Of a stretch of 64,000 nt of DNA, positions 48,260 to 60,392 are shown piece after piece. Numbering within the stretch: the first letter of the stretch is position 1; every line of letters begins with the position of its first letter. Where the stretch lies: contig NC_133104.1 in assembly GCF_022965805.1 (NCBI RefSeq), positions 22,095,308 to 22,159,307 on the forward strand. The letters run 5' to 3'. The position numbers and the translations under genes are program-made. The notes below the pieces were generated by a model, which worked only from the letters and a program-made list of their open reading frames with translations, was not told the DNA's origin and did not search any database. The stretch comes from Primulina eburnea. Its lineage: Eukaryota > Streptophyta > Magnoliopsida > Lamiales > Gesneriaceae.

Positions 48260-50770
48260 TCATAGACAATCAATTCAGATATATCAGAAGAAATGCATAA
48301 CAGAGTTTAACCCAAAACTCGAATATCTAATTCCAGTCGGGAACAATAATTCGCTAAACATAATGTCATAATATTCTCCACTCTTTCTGACAGAATCAAT
48401 CTTGCCATGTTGGTTATACAACATCTGTATAGACCAATCACCGCCTATAACAAATGAGTACCCTCAGCTGTTATCAAATCTGTTAATCCCAAGTCAAGGA
48501 TATCATTCCCCTACCAACCGTCATCATCCGACGTTGGCAAATAAACCTGTCAAATCTGATCTGTATTCATTCTTTTCTAATTCTTTTTCAAAAGAATTTT
48601 GGTAGGGTTCACTGTACAATATCTCGTCTGTAACTATTTAACTACCCATCTGATAATCTGATAGTTATAATTATACAATAATTCACACAATGACAATGTA
48701 TCATATCATTTAGTGCTAACATCCAGCATTACAGTTCTCTGGATATCTTCCAATATCTGGATAATACACTCTGACTGTCTGTCAATCTGTGAATAATCTG
48801 CAAAATAACTTATGGTATGATCTGCCATAATTGCAAACTTAATCAAAATCACAATCTGATATAGTCTACTTCTACATTCTAGTCACTCTGACTATGTTCT
48901 TGACATCAATCTGTGTCATTTGGTTCTGTTTGTACATCATCTTGTACAAACTAATACATATAGATTGAACAATCTGTCAATCATAATCATATTATATCAC
49001 AATCTGGAAAATATTGGGATAATCTCATTACGAAATTCATCGAAATATACTCCCCATGTCGAATCAGAAATATACTAAGTCTGTAATAAATCTTCTAATT
49101 TCTTTCTTTCTGTCTTCTCTGTTAGCGATTCAGACATATCAGTACAATTTCTGCCAACATTTCTGTACAAATTCTGTCATGACTGATCTAATCTGTCTAT
49201 ATCATACATGTCTGTTCGAATCTCATACATTCTCAGTCAGCAAAATGAACACTGAATCCACTACAATGCATTTCTGACACTGTCTGTAATTTCAGATTCA
49301 AACTATTCGATACAAAAAAATCAGTTAATAATAACATTTAAAGAAAAATACCTACCTGATATTCGGTTCTGATTATAAATATCAATTCTGTTATACAACT
49401 CTGAAACATTCTGAGATCATAACACAATCAATCTAATACAAAATACAAAATCACATATCTGTTTCTCTGACCGATACTCTGCTCTGATTATTGAAATACT
49501 GTTCTGACCACTCTGATCACGTTTCTGAACTGCTGTAATTCTCGAATTCATTTCTGATACAAGCTGAACTGTATATACTCTCAACGGTTCATAAAATCTG
49601 TATCAATACTGATTCAGAATAACAATAATCTATACTAATCTAGTAAATATGTAGGATTGTAAGTTCTAACAATACTATCAATTCTGACAAATCAATCAGA
49701 TCTTCATGCCATTCTGATCAACTGCTATATATCATCTGCAAATATAATATGCTCCCCAAACAATACGATCTGTATAAAATACTGATCTAGAAGCAATAAT
49801 TCTCAAGCAGTTCAAAACACAATCATATCAGATAATATGTCAACTCATATAATATCAATCTCTGACAATTCTGACATTTCTGACTGTCTGATCTTTCTGA
49901 TATCGGTATCTGATCAGTCACTGATCACAATATCAACTGTCTCAAAATCAATCAGTATACTAACATCAGATATCATCTATTTTGAATACAATCTGTTTCA
50001 AACAAAATACATATCTGAACAATTTTTGTATACAAGAATCATAATTCTCAGAATATTTAATATGATCTTTCAAATATTCAATTCTTTCAATTCGGTATGT
50101 ATTATTCCGTATATTCAGTATCATTCTGTACTAAATCTAACATACAAACAATACTTGATCTACATTCAATTTCTGAAATTTATCTTTCTGATATAACACC
50201 ATTCTGAAATCTTATCTAGGCAAACATCAGCCAACTCATATATCACTAGCAAATCTGCCAATGCTAGGCTCGATTTCAGTGGATCTACTGAATACATAAG
50301 GATGCAATCTGCTCCTTTCTGTACTAATCGAGTCATATACAATACAGATATCAAAGGAATTCTAAATCTAGAATCCTTATCGTGGTATCACCACTGATCA
50401 GTCATCTCTAGTTTGACTCTTACCATTTCTGGAAAAATTCTACAATATGTCTGTACTTGTTCAGCATATACATATCAGTAATGCGTTCAAATCAGAAAAC
50501 ACAAGTACATCATAATTTATCTCTATTTCATTCTCATCTTACTGTAGTATACAATATATACAGAAATCTCTGATATCAACATTTCCTCAACCAGCAAGGA
50601 CATCAATACTACAGTATATACAAACCCAACAGATACAGCATATCTCCATGCAACTCAGTCAAGGATATTCCTAACAAATGCATTAGTATATATCAATACA
50701 TATGCAATGGAATCATAAAGAATAGTACCTGTTGTGAATTCTGGATCTGTATTTTCAATTGAACTCTGTT
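48260..50770 (-). pseudogene. Element G pol relic, strongly eroded
   Basis: The minus strand aligns with the element C relic. At the protease active site (near 50690) the catalytic Asp and Gly codons are replaced by Tyr and Asn in the same way as in C. MTRLVQKGA and LKSSLALADL blocks (50166-50354) match the inter-domain region of A. The rest is AT-rich with CTGA-rich runs and no usable frame. C and G share substitutions and gaps relative to A, so decay preceded their separation. Confidence 0.8.
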
Positions 50771-50772
50771 CC

Positions 50773-51670
50773 CTACAATCTTCGGGAACGCTTCTGGGGA
50801 CATAATTTAACAAAGTATCCCGGCTGTCCACAAATATTGCATCTACCAGTCACTCCCTGGCATTGCTCGGTGAGATGTCTCCCTCCGCAACTCCTGCAAT
50901 ACACTCCAGTATGACTTAGACCAGAAACACTGGAGCTAGAGGAACCGCTTTCTGGCTTCTTGAATGGCTTCTTCCGAGCTTTCAGCAAATCTTGCTTTCC
51001 ACTTGTACTGCCTCGATCAAATCGGAGAGGGGAATGCTGTGTCTGGGGTTGTTTCACACACAACCTCCCTAGCTGTCTAATCAGACTCGCCTCAGCTCTC
51101 TTTGCTCTACTTAGGATGTCAGCAAAATGGTAAGGTCGCTGCAAATTCATAAATGCAACTACCTCCGAATTCAACCCTCTGATGAACTGATTTACTATAG
51201 CTTCATCATCTCCAGCTATCTGAGGAGCAAAATGCAGTATAGTAGAGAATTTGGCAGTATATTCATCAATTCAACCGACCTTGGCTCAAATTCTCAAACT
51301 CTGCTTTCTTGTCCTCTCGGTACGAGACTGAGAAAAATCGTCGATAAAATTCAGTTCTGAATATTTCCCACGAAATCACTGTACCTCTCTGTTCCCACAT
51401 TCTTCTACTGGTAATCCACCAATTCCTGGCAGCTTCTCGTAACTGATAAGGTACCATTTTAACTCTCTGTTCCTCTGTACAATCATGTAAATCGAACAAA
51501 ATTTCTATATCATCAAACCAGTTCTGACAATCTTCTGATGTCTTAGAACCATTCAGAATCGGCGGTTGTAACAACTGAAATTCTTTCATCTTTTCTTCTA
51601 GCTGAGTTTCGGATGCATCTATCTGTTCAGACGAAGTACTGCCCTTTTCTGAAATTCTTCGAGGCGGTAT
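50773..51670 (-). pseudogene. Element G gag, start lost and frameshifted
   Basis: The start codon position holds ATA (51668-51670), as in C. Gag follows with CQNWFDDIEILF and FYRRFFS (51589-51266), a stop and frameshift near 51260, then FIRGLNSEVV to the CCHC region CNICGQPGYFVKLC (51174-50773), in which the usual His is Tyr. A damaged knuckle plus a lost start codon make function unlikely. Confidence 0.86.
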
Positions 51671-51984
51671 ATCTGATATTCAAACAGATTAGTACATAAT
51701 CTATACAATCTGTCTCAGCCCTCCTCTGATCATATACTTCTGATCCAGACTCGGTTCTGATTCAGGCTTAACGATTACATGCTGCAATCAACTCAGATAA
51801 CAAACAACATGTAATAGGGAAAACAGTAAATCATGCTAGCACCCATAATGTAATTCAACATTATAATAAATCTCATGCTAGCAATCACATGCAAGGAAGA
51901 AAGTTCAATCTACCCCGCTCATTCTCTACTATCTCAGTCTAAAAGATCTATCAACTCTGACTATCTCAATCTAAAGGATCTATC

Positions 51985-51996
51985 GCTCTGATACCA
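51985..51996 (-). other. Primer-binding site of element G
   Basis: Minus-strand TGGTATCAGAGC, 5 bp from the LTR end at 52002, as in A to D. A partial duplication of the leader (AAAGATCTATC, near 51950 and 51975) lies beside it. Confidence 0.87.
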
Positions 51997-52001
51997 CCTG
52001 T

Positions 52002-54080
52002 TGTGGGGACCCGGACGCTAATCAATTTCTTAATCATTGTTGGGATTTAATTATCAGTTCTGATAAACAGGGTCTAAAAATTTTTCTTTTAAAATATAAG
52101 TGCGGAAGGTAATGGCATCTAAATAATATACATATCTGTATAAAAGTACAATAATGTACAACAGTCTAATAATGTACAACAGTCTTTCAATTAATCTAAG
52201 GTTCAACTACTAAAGTTCTAGTAATAAAACCTATCTATATCCAAGTCCGGAATCACCACGCTAACTCATCTTCTCTCATCATCTTCTGACCCCGATCTTG
52301 TCCCACCTGTTGTCATGCACACATACAAAACAAGACAACAGCCGGATAACTCCGGTGAGAATAAATCTCAGTATAAAACATGGTAAGCATGTATAGAAAC
52401 AATCTAAATCATAAAACATGCTATCATGATCATATTCAAAAATACTATATTTCATAATCTATGAAATCAAATCAAAATAAGCATGCACTCAATTCAGATA
52501 AACATGCAATTTAAATCAAATCATATAAACATGCTGTCATAACTGAAAGCAATAAACATGGGTTTCATAGTCTATGAAACCATATCTATAAACACATACA
52601 GTTCTAGTCAAATCATGTCTAGACTCGACTCACTATAACTCTAGGGATCCCGGTGTGAATAAGACGTCACTGTCTGTCACCTACCCTCCCAATCGGGGTG
52701 ACGTACGTCTTATTCCTAGACTTCGGTCATATCTGTATCGAATAATCTACAATAGGAGGGTGTCTGCTCCTATGTAACGATACACCGAACGTTTAGAAGT
52801 CTGACTATCTGTCAAACTTTCCTATCTCAAATGCAATGTATAACAATCTGTAAACAAAGCATGTTCATTTCATAAGATTTGAATATAAAATCTATAAACA
52901 AATCATAATCATATCAGAGGATAAACAATAATCAAGTATGTGATTTAGTTGGGAAACTCAAATGAGATCTGATTTGAGTTATATCTTCCCAGATATCACA
53001 TGAATTATACCTTTGTCGTCCCTATCCGACGAAGACGATGACCTGTATTCAACTCTGTCCATATCAAATCTGAAATGACAATATTGAATACAACATATCA
53101 GTAAATAACTCAATATACAATCTGTTCGGATCAATACTCAATTCAGTATACAATCTGATCAATGCCTAAACAAGATACAATCTGAGTCATATCAATAATA
53201 TCACAATCTAATCGAAATCATATCTGAATCTGATCAATATCAATCTACTGATGTTTCGACGGCATAACAATACAATCTGAATAACCTCGTCAATCTGAAC
53301 ATCACAAATATAATACTGGAACTCATAATCTGTGTCAATACAATTTATAATCTGAATACTAACACAATTCTGATATAAAATCTCAGTCAATATTTTTCAA
53401 AAATCATAACAATTACAGAAACAGTCTGTTCTTTAATCTGACTTCAATTCTATAATGTCTACGGTAGCAGAAACACCATATCTGAATCATATTCAATTCT
53501 GACAATATCATAATTTCAAATCTTGTCTAAACGTAACAAAACTTACGTCCAGTTGTAGCCTGCGTTGATAGGAACATAGTACCGGAGTCGGATTCAAAAT
53601 CTGACGGACGGATTTCCCACAAAAGGCGTAAGGATTTTTCACTCTTTTTCAGAAACCTTCCTCGATTCTTTTGTTTCTGATTTCTGAAGGAATTCGTGCA
53701 TCTATATATATATATATACATATATATACTCGCACATGCAAGAAGGCAAGTGGCGCGATTTCGTTTTGCATGATTCGCGATCGTGCGGTCAATCTTTACC
53801 GCTCGGGCGCGAAACCTTCTGTCCAAGCTTCGGCAGTTTATACCCTGGCGCTCGGGCGGTCATTTTCTACCGCTCGGGCGCCAGACATTCTGTCCAAAAC
53901 AAAATCTGGTGGTGCATTGGCGCTCGGGCGGTCTTTTTCTACCGCTCGAGCGCCGAAGGTTCTGTCCAAATTCTTGGCTAACCATGCAACGACGCCCGGC
54001 CTCGTCATTTGAGTTCTTATAACCTCAATTATGTCAATTAATCAACGTCTGATTACAATAATTAAATCTCGGGCATTACA
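52002..54080 (-). repeat. Element G 5' LTR (2079 bp)
   Basis: Ends GGTCCCCACA at 52002 and starts TGTAATGCCCGAG at 54080 on the minus strand. Array 53776-53953, stem-loop 52658-52714. Carries a 16-bp tandem duplication, TAATGTACAACAGTC, near 52150-52180. Confidence 0.92.
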
Positions 54081-55289
54081 CATGCCTTGGTTTGTTTTGA
54101 AAGAAAAACAAACGAAACGATGACGCGGCGCCGAGGAGACGGAGTGTTCTTCTTTTCTCACTTTTCTCTCGTATTTTACTCCTAGCCTCTGAAGATTATT
54201 ACTGGAGTTTTGCTCTGAACGTTTCGATGAAATGGAGAGGAAAAAATGGTTAAGAGAAATGAAGGAAAGTCTATTAATTAAATGGGAGAGTTGAGAGGAA
54301 AAATAATCTTGCTATCCTAGTTGTTTAAGAGATAAGGAAAACAATAATGATATGATTTGATTACAAGAGATTTGAGGTTGATATTCTAGGGTGAGGGCCG
54401 ATTTTTAGCTTTCAAAATAAGGGAGAATATTGCTTAATTAATAATTTTAGTTGCTTAAAAAGGTGAGGAATTACTATGTCAAGAAAATGATTAAGGAAGG
54501 ATATAAAATAGTGAGTTTACAATATTTTTAAATCTCCTAATGGAGATGGCCGATTTTTCAATTAAAATTGGGTAGGAATATTGTTTAAATCATTAATTAG
54601 TGAGGGTAAAAGTTGAAGGGATTATCTACCATGAAATGGATAAGGAAAAGAATCAAAGAAATGAGTTGTAAATCAAAAAAACTAAATCTTTTAAAAATGA
54701 GGTGGCCGAAAATTGCAAATAAAATGGAGGGAAGAATATTTCTTAAATCTTGTATTTTAATTCTTTAAATTTTTATCTACCCATTAAATAGTTTAGTGAA
54801 TTAATAAATTAATTAAGGGATAACATTATCTTGCATGGATGGCTAAATCTTTAAATTAAATTACTAACATGTTAAATTGAAATTTCTTAATTAAAATAAG
54901 TCTAGATTAACTTATCTCAATTGGTCACATATTTTAATTTAGGCTTTTAAATTAATTATTGAACCTAAAAGAATTTATTTACTACTTATCTTCTAATTAA
55001 TTAATTATATTCTTAAAATTTCCTTAAACATTATTTTACATTAAATTAACTTATTATTTATCTTAAATAAATTCTAGGAATGTTTTCTAAATATTAAATT
55101 TTATCTTAATACTTAGACTCCAGTCCGGCCTCATTTTTTTAACTGAAAAGGTAACAATTAAACTGCTGCATAAAATAATTAAATTTAAAGAAAATAATTT
55201 AAATCCTCATGCAATAAAATCATTTTAATTTAAATACTAGAAATTATGCATGGCTTATATGTAGTCTGATTTACGTGTTCTACACCAAC

Positions 55290-58200
55290 TAATTCCGGGT
55301 AGCGACTCCTCATCTCGATCTCGGTCTCCCAAGTAGCCTCCTCCTCAGGATGATTTAGCTACTTGACCTTGACCATATGATTCACCTTATTTCGGAGCCT
55401 CCTCTCCTATCTGCCCAATATCTGCGTGGGTCTCTCTTCGGATGACAGATTCAGCGTCGATTGAAGTGGCTCATAGTTCAGCACATGCGAAAGATTAGAC
55501 ATGTGCTTCCGCACCATGGAGACGTGGAATACATTATGAACTCCTGCCAAATTCGGCGGTAACAAAATTTTGTATGCGAGTGTTCCCACTCTTTCTAGGA
55601 TCTCGAATGGTCCGATGAATCTAGGGCTGAGTTTGCCCTTCTTCCCGAACCTCATCACACCCTTCATCGGTGCGACCTTCATAAACACATGATCCCTTAT
55701 TGCGAACTCAAGATCTCAGAGGCTTTGATATGCATAACATTTCTGACGGCTCTGAGCGGTCCTCATTCTGTCCTGAATCTTGATCACTAACTCTTCATTC
55801 TGCCTGAAAATATCCGGACCCAACTCTGCCCTCTCTTATACCCCATTTCATTACACTGGCGACCTACACTTCCTCCCGTACAGTGTCTCGTATAGAGCCA
55901 TACCAATCGATGCCTAATAACTGTTGTTGTACGTGAACTCCACAAGAAGCCCTAGAAGTCGATAATACAAGCTCAGAGTAGGTCCTCCAGAATCTGAATC
56001 ACCCTCTCTGAGTGTCCGTCTGTCTGAAGAAGGAAGGCAGTACTGAATAGAAGCTTAGTACCCAACGCCTGATGGAGACTCTTCCAGAACTCAGACGTTA
56101 ACTTCGGATCCTTGTCTGACACAATAGAAACTGGAATCCCATGCAGTCTGACTATCTCTCTGATGTATAGTTCTGCAAACTGAGTCATGGTCAAAGTCTT
56201 CCTGATCGGTACAAAATGGGCTGATTTAGTGAGCCGGTTGACGATCACCCCGACGGCATTATATCCTCCAGTGGTCTTCGAAAGCCCTGTCACAAAGTTC
56301 ATGGTGATGTTTTCTCATTTCCAGTCGGGAATAGGGAGTGGTCTCAACTTCCCTGCAGGTCTCTGATGCTCTGCCTTGACCTGCTCACATGTCAAACACT
56401 CGGAGACGAAACGCAGAATATCCCGCTTCATGCTCCGCCACCAATACAAAGTCTGAAGGTCTTTATACATCTTTGTACTGCCTAGATGGATGGAGTACGG
56501 GGTGTTGTGGGCCTCTCTCAAGTAATCCGCTCTCAGGGAATCACTGTCAAGAACCCATAGACAGTCCTTTTCTTAGCCTTGTCCCTTTGTCTCCACTTCT
56601 GTAGTTGTTCGTCAGAAGTCTGTCTTGTCCCTATCCTGTCTCTCATAGTCGGTTTTACTGTCAGAGTTGCAAGATTTGAGGCATCGCCCTTGGCATAAAC
56701 TGCTAGGTCAAATCTCTGAATCTCTGCCTGTAGCGGCCTCTGTACCGACAAATGAGCAACCACTGCGTGCTTCCTGCTCACAGCGTCTGCAACCACATTA
56801 GCCTTACCGGGATGATAATTAATGTAACAGTCATAGTCCTTCACTAGCTCGGGCCACCTTCTCTGTATCATGTTCAGCTCTTTCTGCGTGAAGAAGTACT
56901 TCAGGCTCTTATGGTCAGTGAAAATCCTACACTTCTCTCCCTACAGATAGTGCCTCCAAATCTTCAGAGCGAAAACCACTCCTGCTAGTTCGAGATCATG
57001 AGTCGGATAATTCTTGTTATGAATCTTCAGATGTCTGGATGCATAGGCTATAACTCTGTTGTGCTGCATCACCGCGCCCAAACCGAGCTTCGAAGCATCT
57101 ATATATACCACAAACTCTCCCTGCCCTAATGGCATAGCTAGAACTGGTGTAGTGGTCAATGCTTGCTCCAATCTGTCAAAACTCTCCTGGCACTCAGATC
57201 CCCAGATAAACTTGGCATTATTCTTTGTCAGAGCGGTCTAAGGCACATCAATAGAAGAGAATATCTGAATGAATTTCCTATGGTAACCTGTCAATCCCAA
57301 GAAACTACGGATCTCTGTCACGTTCCTAGGCACTGGCCAATCTCTGACTGCCTCGACCTTACTGGGGTCGACCTCTATACCATTCTGAGATACAATGTTG
57401 CCCAAGAATGCTACCCTGTCAAGCCAGAACTTGCAGTTACTGAACTTGGCATACATCCGTCTGTCCTGTAATGTCTGCAGTACGGTCCTCAGATGCTGGC
57501 TATGCTCCTCTCTTCTCTTCGAATAGATCATAATGTCGTCAATAAAAAATATGACTAACTGATCCAAATATGGCTGAAACACACGATTCGTGAGATCCAT
57601 GAAGATCTCTGGCGCGTTCATCAAACCGAAGGGCATCACCATAAACTCATAGTGCCCGTATCGCGTCCGGAATGCTGTCTTGTGAACGTCAGACTCTCTC
57701 ACCTTCAGCCGATGGTATCCGGATCGGAGGTCTATCTTGGAGAAGACTCCCTGAAGCTGATCAAATAAGTCCTCGATCCTCGGCAACATATACTTATTCT
57801 TGACTGTGACCCTATTAAGCTATCGATAGTCAATGCACAGTCGCATGCTGCCATCCTTATTCTTCACAAACAGAACTGGTGCACCCAAAGGAGAAAATCT
57901 AGGGCAGATGAATCCCTTATCTAGCAGGTCTTGAATCTGATCCTTCTTCTCCTTCATCTCTGCAGGAGCTGATCGATTGGATGCTTTTGATATCGGCACT
58001 GCACACGGCATGAGCTCAATCGAAAAATCCACCTCTGTGTCCGATGGGATGCCTGAAAATTTATTCGGGAAAACACTAGAGAACTCTCTGACCACATCAA
58101 CGTCCCCTAGTCTCTGACTGACTGGCTCTGCCACCGATATAATACTGGACAAAAACGCCTGACAGCCTCTCTTCATGAGATTCCTCGCACACATGCAAGA

Positions 58201-58586
58201 AATAATATGAGGCATCTGCTGATGTCTGGCTGCCTCGAATACGAATGGCTTACCACTGAGCGGTTGGACGGACACTGACCTTCGTCGGAAATCTATGACT
58301 ACTCTATAAGAAGAAAGCCATTCCATACTAAGAATGTTGTCGAACTCCGACAACGGTAGCACTATCAAATCTGTCTGCACCGTATATTTCTGCAACCGAA
58401 GCTCCAATCTCCTCACTATCTTAGATGTGAACATCTGATCCTTGGATGGAATCGATATTTTGAATCCTAAATCCATCGCCACAGGTACGATTCCTAGTCG
58501 CTTGACGAAGATTTCAGATTTAAACGAATGTATAGCTCCTGAATCTACCAATGCAGGCGTAGCTACACCTGAAATGTATATCCACC
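55290..58586 (-). pseudogene. Element E pol: protease, reverse transcriptase, RNase H, integrase
   Basis: Minus-strand frames in order: protease with VDSGAIHSF (58586-57820), reverse transcriptase with FFIDDIM (57789-57238), RNase H with YIDASKLG (57171-56941) and [11 protein letters not shown] (56871-56533), integrase zinc region (56521-56315), and integrase core with VSDKDPKLTSEFW (56302-55973). GPF module and FHVSMVRKH (55688-55407) and a chromodomain-like tail EEEATWETE (about 55300-55350) follow. In-frame stops interrupt at about 57817, 57238, 56938 and 56312; frameshifts lie near 56525 and 55970-55690. The first integrase Asp is Asn (MNFVTG). The last codons lie across solo LTR H, near 43990. 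Clearly dead. It is the missing pol half of the gag at 17840-41911, inverted. Confidence 0.88.
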
Positions 58587-58937
58587 CTGCGACAAAACAT
58601 ACCATCAAATCCGATCGCGTTGAAACTAAAGAATTTTCTTACTGGCAATTAACCCAAAATCCTTGAAAAATTACTGAATTAACCCACATATTGCTCCAAA
58701 AATTTCGAAATTAATCCTCAAAATATAGAAAATTGCCAATTTAGCCCCCTAAAGTTACGAAAATTACACTTTGGTCCTTCAGACTTTTCGAAATTTTCAA
58801 AATGACCCCATAAAATATTTGGGATTTAACCTCATAAATTGTGAAATTCTCGAAAACCTAAATGTCAAATCCCCCAATTTCAGAAAATTCAAAAATCACC
58901 CATTAAATTATTGAGTTTAGCAATTAGTCACTAAAAT
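58587..58937 (-). other. 3' part of the element E gag-pol intron
   Basis: On the minus strand an AT-rich stretch full of AATTTTC and TTTGGGG-like words ends in TGTTTTGTCGCAG just before the protease frame, a normal acceptor. Its other end at 58937 abuts plus-strand LTR sequence. The donor half is at 41912-42090. Confidence 0.62.
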
Positions 58938-59692
58938 GTAAATGCTAATGATGAGACCTAGGCACAGTGGATGGGTAATATTGTCGCTGATGTCCGACAG
59001 CCGTCAGGTACCACGGTTTTTTGTAGATGGATCCATCCTATAATGATGAAACGATAAAGCTGATACGAATGTCACAACTAAGGAACTGAATTCAATTAAA
59101 GTTAATGTTTACAAATATGATGATACGATGAGATGTTTTGGCATGTTATGTTTTCATATGACATGTTTACAATTACTCTTTTTAAATTCATGAAAGGTAA
59201 GTTGATCATAATGTATTTTTCACTGTTGTGTGCTATGTATGTACTTGTTATTCCGGTACAGGTGTGTTGAGTATTTAAACTCACTATGTGTGGATGATGG
59301 AGGTGAGCATGTCGATGAGGGGACTGGAGGTGCCGAATTCTGAGTAGGCAATACTGGATGTGCGCGCACGACTCGATGACTACATTTCTTCCGCACATTA
59401 CAATTTTTTGAGATTTGAGATGATTTGAACATTTTTATACATTGGTATTCATACGTTGATGATTAGTAGGATTTTTATTCGTTTATGTTTACGCATATTC
59501 TGTTGGACAAGTTTGGTCATTTTAAACTGTACTATTTTAAATTTTTGAATATTTACGATTATTTTTAAATGATATATTTCTCAGTAGGGTTGCTTGCATG
59601 TAATAAACATTTAGGTGTTTATTTTCGAAAATGTGAGCTATTTAAAAAAAAAAATTAAATTTAGCAACATTTAAAATTTAGTAGATGTTTCA
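58938..59692 (+). mobile_element. Element E 3' LTR, R-U5 side
   Basis: Starts mid-LTR (TAAATGCTAATGATGAGACC, as at 15484 of the 5' LTR) and runs to ...GATGTTTCA. It shows the uninterrupted target of solo LTR N near 58962-58975. Together with 42091-43946 it makes a complete 3' LTR of about 2.6 kb. Confidence 0.85.
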
Positions 59693-59696
59693 GCTC

Positions 59697-60240
59697 AATA
59701 GAGTCGGTAAACAGATCAAAGTGCATCTAGTACGTATAGCCTCTACATTGTCCCGAGTCAAAATACTAATGGTGTACAACCATAACTACGGACTATTCTA
59801 CACGATAAGTGAGAACCAATTGGACAGTCCGATGGAGGGTTGTTTAGTGTATCATCATATAATCATCATTTGTGTGAATAAGACATCTCCATACCCTTGT
59901 AAATGAAACATGACGTCAACATCACAGATACTAGTCTCGAGCTCGAGCGATCTTTATCCTCGTTTTAGGCAGCTGAATCGGCTAGTAATCTATTTAGAAT
60001 ATACGATATGCTTCCTAACAAGTTTCATGATCTTACGTTACGACGCAGACCTCACGGTACCTATTGTATAATCAAAGACTTTATCTATGTAGTTTATATG
60101 GATATACAGATAAAGTATAATGTCATAATCGAATAAAATCGTAATATATCATTAAAATAAATATTGTTTTACATTGAAGTCAATAAAACCCAAACCACAA
60201 GTTGGCTTGTTAGACACTTACTCGAACATAAACACATTGT
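59697..60240 (-). mobile_element. Diverged Copia LTR relic
   Basis: Matches the Copia LTR part at about 14327-14863 with many differences: shared AGAGTCGGTAAACA, AATGGTGTACAACCATAA, TAAGTGAGAACCA and GATACTAGTCTCGA. It forms the right flank of element E and is older than the Copia copy on the left. No coding sequence. Confidence 0.75.
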
Positions 60241-60392
60241 ACGACATTAACAAACTGTTGGCGCCATAAATCTACAATATACATTGGTTACGCAAAGAGA
60301 ATTTGCAGCAGTCTTGTCTTTGATATTGTAAACGCGAATACAAAGATGTTAGAGAAATATAAGTGTTAGTAAACGTACACGAACATCTCAAC

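Larger units (their letters stand above)
46165..54080 (-). mobile_element. Element G: defective Ty3/Gypsy element, minus strand
   Basis: 3' LTR 46165-48223, polypurine tract 48224-48240, pol and gag relics, primer site 51985-51996, 5' LTR 52002-54080, TSD CATGC (46160-46164 and 54081-54085). LTRs differ by about 1-2 percent by eye plus a 16-bp tandem duplication (near 52165) present only in the 5' LTR. Sister of element C by LTR modules and by shared gag and protease lesions, yet its U3 array is of a third type. Confidence 0.94.
44001..55284 (-). mobile_element. Solo LTR H (about 3.36 kb) carrying element G
   Basis: Flanked by TSD CCAAC (43996-44000 and 55285-55289), inside the end of E pol. 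On the minus strand it begins TGTAGAACACG at 55284 and ends GGGCCTTTACA at 44001. Its two parts, 54086-55284 and 44001-46164, are separated by element G. No coding region or second LTR, so I read it as a solo LTR left by recombination. The block with AGACTCACTAGACTTG (minus, near 44335-44355) and GAACCCGAGGACCACA (near 44250) resembles the E LTR, so it is a related but larger family. Confidence 0.82.

Noticed and set aside
54086..55284. AT-rich gene-poor stretch considered as host intergenic DNA
   Set aside because: The CCAAC duplication at both ends and the TG...CA termini show it is part of solo LTR H.
17840..58586. E gag and E pol as two unrelated elements in opposite orientation
   Set aside because: Both junctions become continuous (intron phase and LTR register) when 42091-58937 is reversed, which two unrelated elements would not produce.
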